A stretch of 64,000 nucleotides of DNA. Origin: Fonsecaea monophora. Taxonomy: Eukaryota; Ascomycota; Eurotiomycetes; Chaetothyriales; Herpotrichiellaceae. The notes under the pieces were generated by a model, which made no database searches, was not told the origin of the DNA, and was given only the letters and a program-made list of their open reading frames with translations. Of the stretch, positions 11,688-22,527 are shown in pieces. The stretch covers positions 248,001-312,000 of the forward strand of contig NW_019173938.1 of NCBI RefSeq assembly GCF_001642475.1, given 5' to 3'. Positions within the stretch are counted from its first letter, which is position 1; each line of letters begins with the position of its first letter. The position numbers and the translations under genes were made by a program.

Positions 11688-12270
11688 CATTACAGGGAGG
11701 AAGAGACTGAAGACGGTTTGTATAGCGCATGAGCGACGGTGGTTTATGTATTTTGGCGCCACAACCGGGAAAAGCTGTAAACGCATGCGGTAGAACTGTG
11801 ATGCGTGGGGATTTTAATTGATTCTTCGATCCAAACATCATAAATCTGCAACGTCTAGAGAGCTGCGATAATACTGCAGGTGTCTGAACTGTCACCCCAG
11901 CGTAGTAGTCTGTGCGCATCTATCCTTTGCTGTGCACAACCTACAGTAGCTATATCGGGCTCCGCAGCCGACGTCATGACCGATTCGCTGTTCTCCAAAA
12001 GACGTTTTTGGAATTCCGGCCACTCACTCCACATCGAAATTCAAAAGCACAAGTGTGGCCTCCGCGAAAACGGGTCTACTGGACAGCACACTCGCTTGCA
12101 TTGTACCAAGTACAGCACACAGGACAAGCAACACGACCACGACATCCTGTCAGGAAAGGAACCCGCTCCGTTTTCATTTCCTTTTTTTTTTCTCCGGTCT
12201 CCCCTCATGATCGCAAAGTGACAGCAAGACCAAAAACCGAAACAGCAGCCTGCGCGGCACTGGCGCAATC
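11688..12270. other. AP-1 beta 3' flank and GET1 promoter
   Basis: Tandem gap between two plus-strand genes. A T-rich tract lies about 80 bp before the GET1 start (12180-12195). No gene is recognised. Confidence 0.5.
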
Positions 12271-13381
12271 ATGGTCTCCCTCCTCGTCACGGTCTTCATA
12301 ATTCAACTGGTCTGCCACCTCGTCCTCACCATCGGGTCCAAACCCATCAACGACCTAGTACGTCGAGCCTGCTCTTCTTCTCCTCGACCTCTTGTTTCCC
12401 CCCTCCACTGCTTCCTCTTCGGCTTGACGGGGACATACATGTCAGGTTCCAGCGAAAAGAGAAGCGCTTGAGAGTAGGAAAAGACACGATACAAGCCCAC
12501 AGCCCCAAGAAGGAAGGGAAAACATGATACTGGGGACAAATTTTTTGCTGACATTCCCAACCCCGCGCGCACTATTATAGCTATGGCAAATCTACTGCCG
12601 CCTCCCGCTCCAGTCGTCTGCGGACATGCAAGAACAGACGCGCCTGCGCCGCGAGGTACTGCGGCTGAAACGAGAGATGAACGCGATCAGCGCGCAGGAC
12701 GAGTTTTCCAAGTGGGCCAAGCTGAGGCGGCAGCATGACAAGGCCATGGAGCAGCATGACAAGAAAGGTGAGTTTTGTTGGTGAAATACACATTTTCCCC
12801 CTGTTCGCTGGAGGAGGTTGCGAGATGCTGGCGACCAAGAGGAAGAGGAGGAGGAAGAGAGGTGGGGAGGGGTGCATGTGTGCCGTTGACAATCGGGACT
12901 TGGATCCAACTTCTATCATCATTGTGTCCGGTCAAAGAAGAAGGTCAAAGACACAAAAGCGCCCTGCGTCCTCGCTCTCTCTGCCCATCCCTCTATCTAT
13001 CCATCGCGACTAACAGAAACATTTTTACCGTGGTTGCCAGCCGCCGCAGTTTCTTCCTCCCGCTCCTCCTTCGACACCAAAGCCACGGCGATCCGGTGGA
13101 CGTGCACCAGCGGCCTGCGCCTGGCGCTACAGTTCTGGCACGCAAAGACGCCCGTCTTCACCTACCCGCGCGGCTGGTTTCCGTGGTATATCGAGTGGCT
13201 GCTCGGGTTCCCAAGGTGCCCCTACGGAGGCGTGAGCATCAACGTGTGGAGCACGGCCTGCGCGACCGTCATCGCGCTGGTCTGGGATGTCCTGGTCTAC
13301 CTGATACAGAGCGCGCAGCGAGGACAAACGGGCACGGGAAAAGTAAATGGCAGCAGAAGGAAAGAAGAGGTGCACATATGA
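12271..13381 (+). CDS. GET1: Guided entry of tail-anchored proteins factor Get1
   Basis: Get1 forms the ER receptor with Get2 that releases tail-anchored clients from the ATPase Get3 for insertion. Exons are 12271-12357, 12581-12767 and 13041-13381, with introns of 223 and 273 bp, longer than most here, giving 204 residues. An N-terminal membrane segment (residues 2-21) is followed by the cytosolic coiled coil with RLRREVLRLKREMNAI and DEFSKWAKLRRQHDKAMEQ, the Get3-binding signature. The last exon holds SSFDTKATAIRWT, two hydrophobic segments and the fungal block RGWFPWYIEWLLGFPRCPYG. Splice phases (0 and 1) rebuild the family sequence exactly across both junctions. The short basic tail is typical. 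The identification is firm. Confidence 0.93.
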
Positions 13382-15071
13382 TGACAAAACATAAAAAAAA
13401 ACTGTTTACAGGGGACAGGGCACAGCCCACGTCCGAGTAGATACGATATGATACGAGTGAGGTACATTATCAAGTCATCATAAAAACATAAAATGCCCAT
13501 GCTCCATACACCCTGCACACAACTATACAAACACGTAAAGGCTCAAGGATTCATTCATCATCTTCTAGGCTTCGGGAGCGTGGTTCCATCAGAAAAGTAT
13601 TCAACCATGTTCGCGTCACTGACCGAAGCCATGCTCGCGTGGAGTCATGGAGGCCTAAGTGCTTGACTCTATTGTGATTGAGAGTTCATCATTGGAAACC
13701 AAACCGCTCACCGCAGCCAAAGCTCCTTATCATCGCCATTCTCGAGCAAATCCAACCTCCGGTGCTGTTGTTCTCGAAGCGTAGGGGTGCTTATTCATGA
13801 GAAATTGCCGCGAAACACAGCACACCAAATCAAAGAGTCCGGTCCGTTCGACAGGACATCTGCACCATCGTGGAAGATGGTCGCTGCTTTCCATAAGCTA
13901 CAGACCCAAAAGAGAGTGTTGATCCGCGTCTCGAGAATAAGCCCCATCGAGTTACCCTCCATTACCCAACTGCTGCAAGCACAGCAATTGAGGGAGAGGG
14001 CAATCGCATAACTTTCGACATGTGACGAATTGCGCAACCTCCAAAAATCACTCTTTTGAACTCCCCAAGTACCCAAACTGACCATCAAGCTCCCAATGTG
14101 ATAGACCCTCGCCATCTCTTCCCTTCGCAAGCTCGAAAAGTCCGAGTCCTCTCCGTTTCACGAAAAGAAAAGGGGGAAACCTGTCTTCACGGCGACGGAC
14201 TCATATCTTCATCCATCAGCCAGACAAATATCTTCCCTCAATTCATTTCCACATCGAGACCCCCAAACGAACGGCTCAGAAGAGAATGCAGACGACAGCG
14301 AGGTCGGAGATTGAGGGACCGCAGGTGACTCGGAGAAGAGAGGGAGGCGAAAGAAAAAGGATGTTCAAGAAACAAAGAAACCGCAGTGAAAGGTTGCTTT
14401 TATGGCGGTTGCCTTTCGGCAGGTCCTAACGTTCTCTGACTCCCCGAAGAGAACAGAGGTAGGGCGGTCCGGGGACTTTCTCCCAAAGCTGGGCCTTTTC
14501 CCTTTGTGGGGGAATGGCGGCTAGTTGGTCTGCGGATATCTCAGAGGAGACTTCTGCTGTGCGTGAGCTTTGAATGCGATTCTTCGAACGCGGAGACTGA
14601 TGAAACACAAGGGAGAAGAGGACGAGAGATGCAGCAGTTAATGAAATTTGGGGCGGAAGGAAAAATATCTGCCAAGACCACACTAGTCCTGAAACAGGTG
14701 AGGTTGCGCAGTTGAAGCCCTTCGACACCTTCTCCGCTGCGCGCAAGTTGCCGAACGTCCGCCCTTCCTGCCACTTTAACAACCTTATCTCGGTTTTTTT
14801 TTTTCGTGAGAAGAACCTTAGCATTATTAAAGAGGTCTTCCGGGTGAAAAGACACATATCAACGTGGTTTGAGGTCTTGGGAGTCTGGTTGTATATCATG
14901 AATTGAACGCGGGGAACAGCACCACTGAGATCACCCGAGCTTTTTCCTGCATATCAATACAGTGAACAAATCACTCCCAAGCTGGATTGAGACCCGAAAG
15001 TTTCTCCGGTCAGCAGATTAGCTCAACAGCAGCAGCAGCAGAAGAAGAAGCTCGTGCTGAGCGTGACGGTA
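13382..15071. other. GET1 to GCV1 intergenic region
   Basis: About 1.7 kb without a recognised gene. It contains the GET1 3' flank and, near its right end (15030-15050), a short CAG/AAG triplet run just before the GCV1 start. A minus-strand frame at 14426-14899 has no family resemblance and I treat it as chance. Confidence 0.5.
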
Positions 15072-16580
15072 ATGATGAAGATACCTACTCCTCGTCAAGG
15101 GCTAAAGCCAGTATTGGCGACGGCCCTCGCGCAAACAAACAAAGGGCCGTCTCTCCGACCAAGGCGCGAACTGAGCTTTCTGGTCACATCATCTTCACCA
15201 TCTTCGCCACGGCATCCCGTTCGTCGCCATCTGCCTGAGTTGATACCCATACCAATTCCCATTCCACAAACCACACCAACGTTCCCATCGTCGGGCCTGT
15301 CCCATGCGCAGCGGCGCCATGCCTCGACCAAACCGGAGCCGGAAGCAGAACTCAAACGTACGCCTCTGTACGACCTGCACGTTTCGCTCGGGGCCAAAAT
15401 GGTACCCTACGCTGCCTATGCTATGCCAGTCACATACCCGGACCTCTCGCACAAGGACTCCCATCTCTGGACACGCCAACACGCCAGTGTCTTTGACGTC
15501 TCCCACATGGTGCAGCACAAGCTCTCCGGGGAACTCGCCGAGGAGTTTCTCATGACAATCACTCCATCAGCCATCAATGAGATAGAAAAGCACCGCTCGA
15601 CTCTATCTTGCCTTTTGAACGAGGAAGGAGGCATCGTCGACGATACAGTCATCTCAAGGATTGGTAAAGATAGCTTTTACTTTGTGACGAACGCAGGCTG
15701 TCGAGAGAAAGACATTGCCTATCTCGATCAGCATATAACCAAGTTTCTCAAGGCAAAGGCTGCATCAGGAGATAAGATCAATTGGCACGTCCTTGACCAC
15801 CATGCCCTTCTAGCACTTCAAGGCCCCGAGTCTGCAAGCTTGCTCCAGTCGCTTATATTTAATGACACGGACGACGACAGTCTCGACACGTCACTGGATA
15901 CACTATACTTCGGGTCAAGTCGATGGTTGCAACTGACCCTACCTGACTCCGGGATGAACACTCCCTCTCTCCTCATTAGCCGCACTGGATATACAGGAGA
16001 GGATGGCTTTGAAATTTCGATCCCGCCCGAAAACGGAGACGCAACCGAACTGGCAACGAACATAGCCAAAGCTCTCACCGCCGACAGCTCCAAAGTCCGC
16101 TGGGCGGGGCTGGGTGCGCGTGACTCGCTCCGCCTAGAGGCAGGGATGTGTCTCTACGGGCATGACCTAGATGAGAAGATCACGCCGCCAATGGCGGCTT
16201 TGGGTTGGTTGGTCGGCAAATCTCGCCGGGTCGACAACCCTATACCAGCCTTTAATGGCCATCACATTATCAACAAGCAGCTCGCGTCGCCAAAGACCAT
16301 GCCTGAGCGACGAGTTGGCCTCCTCATCGAAAAGGGTCCCGCTGCCCGCGAAGGAGCAGAAATCGTCGATCCGGAAAACAACAATCAGGTCATTGGTCAC
16401 ATCACCTCTGGTTCTCCCAGCCCCACCCTCGACGGACAAAACATTGCCATGGGGTATATTAAAAATGGATTCCACAAAAGGGGGACTCCGGTCGGTGTCA
16501 GAGTTCGAAAGAATGTGAGGAAAGCGGAGGTCGCTAAAATGCCATTTGTGCCAAACAAGTTTTACTCTCGACCCTCGTGA
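15072..16580 (+). CDS. GCV1: Glycine cleavage system T protein (aminomethyltransferase), mitochondrial
   Basis: The T protein takes the aminomethyl group from lipoyl-H protein, releases ammonia and forms 5,10-methylene-tetrahydrofolate, in the mitochondrial matrix. Single exon of 502 residues from ATG 15072 (a second ATG follows directly). Residues 1-95 form a Ser/Pro/Arg-rich presequence ending near HAQRRHAST, then TPLYDLHVSLGAKMVPYA begins the catalytic fold. Conserved blocks are SVFDVSHM, the folate-binding region LISRTGYTGEDGFEISI, LGARDSLRLEAGMCLYGHDL and a C-terminal barrel ending in NKFYSRPS. The presequence carries an odd Pro-Ile repeat (about residues 60-66). It supplies one-carbon units that also depend on the folate made by the FOL1 product further right, though nothing shows co-regulation. 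Confidence 0.95.
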   Translation: MMKIPTPRQGLKPVLATALAQTNKGPSLRPRRELSFLVTSSSPSSPRHPVRRHLPELIPIPIPIPQTTPTFPSSGLSHAQRRHASTKPEPEAELKRTPLYDLHVSLGAKMVPYAAYAMPVTYPDLSHKDSHLWTRQHASVFDVSHMVQHKLSGELAEEFLMTITPSAINEIEKHRSTLSCLLNEEGGIVDDTVISRIGKDSFYFVTNAGCREKDIAYLDQHITKFLKAKAASGDKINWHVLDHHALLALQGPESASLLQSLIFNDTDDDSLDTSLDTLYFGSSRWLQLTLPDSGMNTPSLLISRTGYTGEDGFEISIPPENGDATELATNIAKALTADSSKVRWAGLGARDSLRLEAGMCLYGHDLDEKITPPMAALGWLVGKSRRVDNPIPAFNGHHIINKQLASPKTMPERRVGLLIEKGPAAREGAEIVDPENNNQVIGHITSGSPSPTLDGQNIAMGYIKNGFHKRGTPVGVRVRKNVRKAEVAKMPFVPNKFYSRPS

Positions 16581-19500
16581 AAGATTGTCCAGGAGGCTCT
16601 CTACTCGGGAAGGTCGTGGTGGGCCAATCTCTGCGGCTCCACAGCAACAGCGGTCAAGGGCAGTAGGTCCGTGACTGTTTGCACCTGTTTTCACGGAAAG
16701 GACATGGGGATGAAGATGGGCAATGTGACAGGACGCTGTTCCGGCTCCTCTCTAGGTACGAGTAGATCTTGTCACACCCTGATCGTCGGCTGTTGTCGAT
16801 CTTTTTGGGTAACAACAGCAACGAGCGGTGTTCTGGCACGGAACCCTGGCCTCACCAACCCCCCCTGTTGGGCTTTTTAGTGTTCATTTTAGTGTCTCTT
16901 CTCCGCGACGGGGTGCTTCTTTTCGTTTGCCTCACTGCACCAGTGTATTTGAGTCGCCGTCTTCGTACATGCATGCAGCTGTTTGCTAGTCGTTTGACTA
17001 GCCCTAGCCCGACGAGGCCCCGTGATTTAGCGTATCCGAGGTGATTGGGGCCGAGACCTGCGTGCGCACATTATTGATCACTGCATATCTTCGCAGGGTT
17101 TTCTCCCGCCATTTCCCTGTTTCGAGCGCCAGAGGCGTTCTTGGGCTTTGAATGGTCGCCTGAGCATTCGCGACCAGGTGCAAGTGTAGCGCCGCGCCGG
17201 ATGGTGACTCGTCCCTGGGGGAAAGACTGTTGACTCCAGGGCATGCAAAGTACGAGTCCCCGGAGTGCAGGTACCGGTGTGGCATGCTATCCCAGAGGGC
17301 GCTAATCATGGATCCGAAAACCCGGAGCAAGCAAGGTTTGAGGCTAATCTTGAACTTTGGCACCTCGTTCATCGTCGCCCACATGGACTAGCAGAGGGTC
17401 GGTCAGCGGCGGTAAAGTGCGGTTCCCGGCTTCCCACGCGTGTGATGGCCCCCTCGATGCTCGAGCAGCTTTTAGATAAGTTGCCACGGATGGCTTTGGT
17501 GGAGCTGTAGTGGGCCCACGACTAGCAAAAGGAGCTGGCGTTTTTGCCTATTTTGACGACATTTCGGTGCTCCGGGTCCCATCCAATCCGCATTCTGTAG
17601 AGGTAGACCAGTCTAATCGTCGATTGACTGGAGGATGGGCGGAATTTAAAAACCGCTTGCTGGGAACCATGGTGAATTCGTGACTATAGCCAAAGGGGCG
17701 TGGCCCAGACCTTGCACAGCCCATGGCGGACCTCACCGATCAACTCATGAGGTCATGTACTTCGTGTTTCGGGTCAATGGGCTGGTCCTTTGTGACTTGT
17801 CTCGATGGATCCGGTAAGCCACCCAGGTAGCTATTGACCAGCTAGCCGCGCACCTCTGTTGCGATTCCGCATGCGTTCTCACTGTCGCCCTGTACGTCAC
17901 CTTCCGCAAGCAAGAAATACATACTCGGTACTCTGCAAGCACTAGTGTCCACCTCCAGCTGGTCCACCGGAGTTGTGGCATGATTTTGTGTCGTGCAAAT
18001 ATTTCCCACACGGATTTGGAAGAGCTGGAGAGGTATCGGTCGGTGGATATCCCGGGTTTTCCTCGCGTTGCTTTGCCGGTGGCTTATCCTTCACTCCCTG
18101 GCCTTTGAGAGTTTCTCCCAGGCGACAATGCATCATCAAATGAGCGTTAAGGGACTCGTCTCTAGGGTGCTTGCGAATTTCCTTATCTGGTTATTTTCCA
18201 GGGCGCAGAGAAGGACCAATTGCCGAAGCCACTTTCCCGGAAGGAAAGGACTGTGGAATGCTCTGAACCACTGAACCAGCTTGCTAATGGGTTTCCATGC
18301 GAAGATGTTTGATGACTTTACTGATCGTCCGAGGACCCGGGCTGCTCGTGCCATCGCAGAGGTGTCCACCTCCCACAACAGGGCCTAGTCACCAAGCAGC
18401 CCAACCGGGGGGGAATACGAGAGCTCAAAGACTGGCTTGCTGCGCTCTGCACCTTCTATTTGCCCTGCTTGGCATCACTTTCAGCTGGATCCTTTGGCAT
18501 TACCCCTTTAGCTCGGTTGGATTGTTCCAAGGGCCAGATGACTTAGCTCTTTTTGTAATTTCTTTGGGCCTTCTTCCAGGATGTTAGACAAGAAGCGCAG
18601 GTCAAAAGACGTCTCCTGAGATGTGCAGCGCGTCTTTATTTGCTCTCTTCTCGCCGTTAACACCCGACCAGGCGGGGTTCGATCCGCTTGGATTATCATG
18701 AATGTTTTTTTCTTCCCTCTCGCTCTGATGTCCGCTCGATGATGGAGGTGGCTGTTGGGCTGAAAAGAGGCGTGCAATCATTTCGTAGGGCCTGCCCGAG
18801 TGACAGGCGCCACCCCTGGTCAAGCAAGCATCGGCTAGGATTCGAATGGCGGCTCGTTCGCGAATTAAGCAGGGCACACACTGGGAGCGGAGCCAGAGTC
18901 TTCGAAATCAATCGAGTCTAAGAGCCCTGCTGGGGGGGTCATGCCACCTCGAACACGCAGCTTGAAATCCGACAGATTTCACTGCCGCGTCCCAAATGGC
19001 GGGGAAAGGGGGTCAGGTGGTACTCTGGCTGCGAGGTAGCTCGGGAGGGTAAGACTGCAGGACAAGGGAACAAAGAAACCTTGATGGCGATTGCGCTTGA
19101 AGTGGCTGGGGGAGAGAGGGTGATGGAGCTTGAGAGGTGGAAAAGAAATGGATTCCTCCATGGCCATGACCCTAGCAGGTTTCCAAGTTCACTTTCCCAT
19201 CCCTTGGTACCATCCTTGAGTAAGTCCATGCAAGACCAAAAAGCCTCTGTCCCGCCACTACGACCTGTTTATCTCGCCAATGTAACGCCATGCTTCCTGG
19301 AAAATCGATCGAGGTCCAGCAATTGTGCATGGGAGAAACAGTACCGAAAACCTGTAGAATCATAATAATGTAACTATATGCTGTTTCGTATCATCACGTC
19401 GTTCTGAAGGCATAAATCTCAGTCTGAAGTGTCGTATCTTCCAGTGGGATCGCCTCATGGTAACCTGTTCCTTCCAGTAGCCTCTGGAATATCCACTTAT

Positions 19501-19852
19501 GCAGCCCCTTCTTTGTATCCCTGAGCCCTACCTCAAGTCTGCCTGGTGGCCAAGGAAGGGGATCCCCGTCATGCCATGTCCTTGATCCTGCGCTTTGTGA
19601 CCCATCCATGCGCCATGCTCTGTCTGAATCGAACCCGGGGTATCTCTAGATCCTGTGCAAGTCCTGCCCTGTTCCACTTAGTCCATAGTCCTTTCACACC
19701 GTACAAACATGGTTCCAGAAGATATTGAATAAGAAATAACTGAAGGTGGACAACTGCCAGTGCTCAAAGAAGGCGGCCAGGACGGCTTAGCAGAACCTTC
19801 TAAGAATGCTAGATCCAACTGTAGCGTACTTGGTCCGCTCTCCAGAAGTGGA
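16581..19852. other. 3.3 kb convergent gap without recognised genes
   Basis: GCV1 and xprG converge on this stretch, so both 3' flanks are here, yet it is far longer than the other convergent gaps of the window (138-461 bp). Only short open frames occur and none resembles a known family. A 7-bp inverted repeat with a 4-base loop lies at 16985-17002 (GCTAGTC / GACTAGC). A decayed mobile element, a non-coding transcript or a long xprG 3' UTR are all possible; I cannot choose. Confidence 0.5.
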
Positions 19853-22527
19853 TCACGATGATGCGCACAAAAGCTTCGAGTACGGTGCGGCCGAGAAGTC
19901 AATGATCGTTGCCATGCTGTCGGTGAATGGCCCGGGTAGTGGGAAGCGCATATGCTCCCCCTCTCCGTCGTCCTCGAAAGGCCTCTTGCGACATGTCCCT
20001 TCGCGGTCAAGGCTGCTGAACATAATATCGTCACTGCCCTCCGATAGTGGTGTCAGAGCAGATCGGTCCGACGAAAGGGTACAGGATGACTTTGCTGTAC
20101 GGGAATCACATAGGCTCACCTCAATGTCGGTCGGCGTTCCTGCTAGGGCGCTTGAGGAGACCAGACTCGCAGGAGAAAAGCGAGAGGCGGAGGCATGACG
20201 GTAGCTAGACCCTCCAAAATGACCCCCCTGTCGATGGCTACCCATCCATTCCATCGAAGTATGGCTGTGCCCGTAGCTCCCTGATGAAAGTGGACCGGCA
20301 TGGCCGTCGGTCCCATGCCCAGTTCCACGATCGGGGTCCATGCTGGCCTGGCTGTCTCGCCGTCCATTGTCCTTGTAATGGCCAGGGGATCGGCCACGCA
20401 CAACCATAGGGTCGGATTCCTTGGTCGCTATCAAGACCCAGTTCTCGTCGTTCTGCCTCCCGATATTTGCAGAAAGCTCAACCACCACCAAAAAGTATTG
20501 CTGCTGTGCGCGCCGTTTGCCATTGTTGGCGGTGGCTTTCTGGAACTGAATTCTCTCAAATGTATGAGAAGTTGGGATTGAATTCGTGCCGGGGGTTTCG
20601 AACCCTGAAAAGCCACCGATGATACTTGAGTGAAGATGGTTGGGCCCCCCATACACATGTCCAGAGCTTGAGTACGTACCGTTTGTGCCAATGGTATGGT
20701 TGGGCGACGGTGCAATTGGGTGACGGCCAGGAACTGATTCTGTTGCCTTATCCCGTTTGGGAGTATGCTGAACAAGACCTCGAGCCTCGCTTTCACCGTT
20801 GCTAGTCATGGCGGTTTTTGCAGTAATTGACACGGCAAATTGTTGGATTAATTCTTCGGAACCATTCCTATTCAGATAGAACGGTCCATCCACGATGCCA
20901 TTTCGGAAGCCGAAGGAGCATTGTACTGCAAAATAATTTCGGCGGTAGCACGTCCACTTTCTATCGACCTGGAAAAACCCTTTTTGTATTGAGGCTATGA
21001 TCTCTGGCATCAAACGTTGGTTGCGCAGTGTCAGCACAGGATGAAGAACGGTGGTTTCGTGAAAGGGAGGGCCATCTTGCCGCGTAGTGTTCTGGCTGTC
21101 ATGGCAATGTGTTGACATGTTTTGTCCTGGGTATGAACCCTCTTGGAGTGGGAAAGCAAACGCTGGACTATTGCGAGCTGGAAAGGGATTTGATTGATAC
21201 CGCATCCCTCCTGGAAATTGGCCTGGACTTATTTGGGTGTGGAGAGCTGTCGAATATTGTGGTATTCTCTCTCCCATACTCCTGAAAGTTGACCCGATGC
21301 CGTTTGCCGAATTGTACGAATGGGGAGGTGACAAAGGAGGACTGTACAACAGAAATTAGGACCTGTCACAAGGCTGACGATGGCCTTTTGGGGGAGACAA
21401 GAACTTACACTCTCTGTTGACGTTCCATGAGCGTCATCGAGGACCCAGGCCAGTTTGACGAGAGAACTGAAGAAGGTGCGCTCGAGAAATGGTCCGGCGC
21501 ACATGCATTGCTGGGAAACGGCTTGGGGAGCGTCGTATAGGTGTTTCCAGAGGCTGTAGGGTTGCCCCCCGCGCTCGCTGATCCAGTGGTGGAATCAGGC
21601 GGGCTCAGCAGCAATTGCGAGCTTTGGTGATACCTGCGAAGACCATCATGGATGGGTCAGTGAGACAGAACTGGTAGAGCAGCCAGATCACATTTATATG
21701 TCACACCTTGGAAGTGCGACCGTTGAGTCATGGGACGAGCACATTCTGAAAATAACCAAGAGGGAATCGGCAGCCTCTTACGGTCCTTCAATCACACCGG
21801 AGAGTGGATGAAAGCTCGCGCCGGGTGCCCAACCTTCAAGGCTCTAGACTTGCATGTCGACCCAAATAGTCGGTCTGAGGCGCTATCGGGTATTTCAAAG
21901 ACAGATGAACTGGTGGGGAAGAACTGGAGATCGGATACTCACGGTGTTTCATTCAGAAGCGAACTGCCAGTGAAGTCAAGACTAGCATTTGCTGGCAGCG
22001 CCACTCCTGACGCACTACTCGTCAGGCTGCTCTGAGGCCTTCGACTTGGAAACGTGAAGTCATTGGTAGAATAGGACGAATTTGAAAAGGTACGCTCCTG
22101 GCCGAGATATTTGGATTCTGCGAAGTCGAATGGCGAAGACTGTTGAAGCAGTGCTGCAAGCAAGCAAAGTCAGTAACGGCCAGCAGTCAAGAGAGTGCAG
22201 CTGAAAGGTTAGGATTTGATAAAACAAAAGGAAGCCTGGCACAGCCCTCATGCAACTAGGCTTGAGAGAGCCCCTCTTTCGTGGACAATTACCCATTCAG
22301 TACAAACTGGCAGGCAGAGTAGCACGGAGCGGGGCATCCTGGCCAGGTGAGCGTAGGTGGCAATTGTGCGAAACGAGGGTAGAGCAGCCACAGCAGTGGC
22401 AGCTCCGTCTGCACACAGCATATCAATGCCAGATTGCCGAGCCGCAGCAGGATTTTGTTGACGTTGGCCTCAAAACAAAGCAGATAAGCTATACAAAGAT
22501 TGTCGTAAAATACGTACTGGGATCCAT
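19853..22527 (-). CDS. xprG: NDT80/PhoG-type transcription factor, XprG / VIB-1 orthologue
   Basis: Aspergillus XprG and Neurospora VIB-1 are p53-like regulators of extracellular proteases, the response to carbon starvation, autolysis and heterokaryon-incompatibility cell death. Four exons: 22527-22518 (ten bases, Met-Asp-Pro plus one base), 22153-21943, 21633-21409 and 21341-19853, giving 644 residues; introns are 364, 309 and 67 bp. Frames agree at all three junctions, but the ten-base first exon is inferred only from ATG, donor and phase. The NDT80 DNA-binding domain spans about 250-470: KWTCYRRNYFAVQCSF, RGLVQHTPKRDKATES, SHTFERIQFQKATANNG, RRAQQQYFLVVVELSANIG and DPMVVRGRSPGHYKDN. The flanks are Ser/Pro-rich and probably disordered. 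The gene sits between very long non-coding stretches. Confidence 0.92.

Noticed and set aside
14426..14899. 157-residue minus-strand frame
   Set aside because: No family resemblance and low-complexity basic content.
18655..18700. Second B-box-like sequence (GGTTCGATCC)
   Set aside because: The T-loop would have eight bases and no A box or acceptor stem is present.
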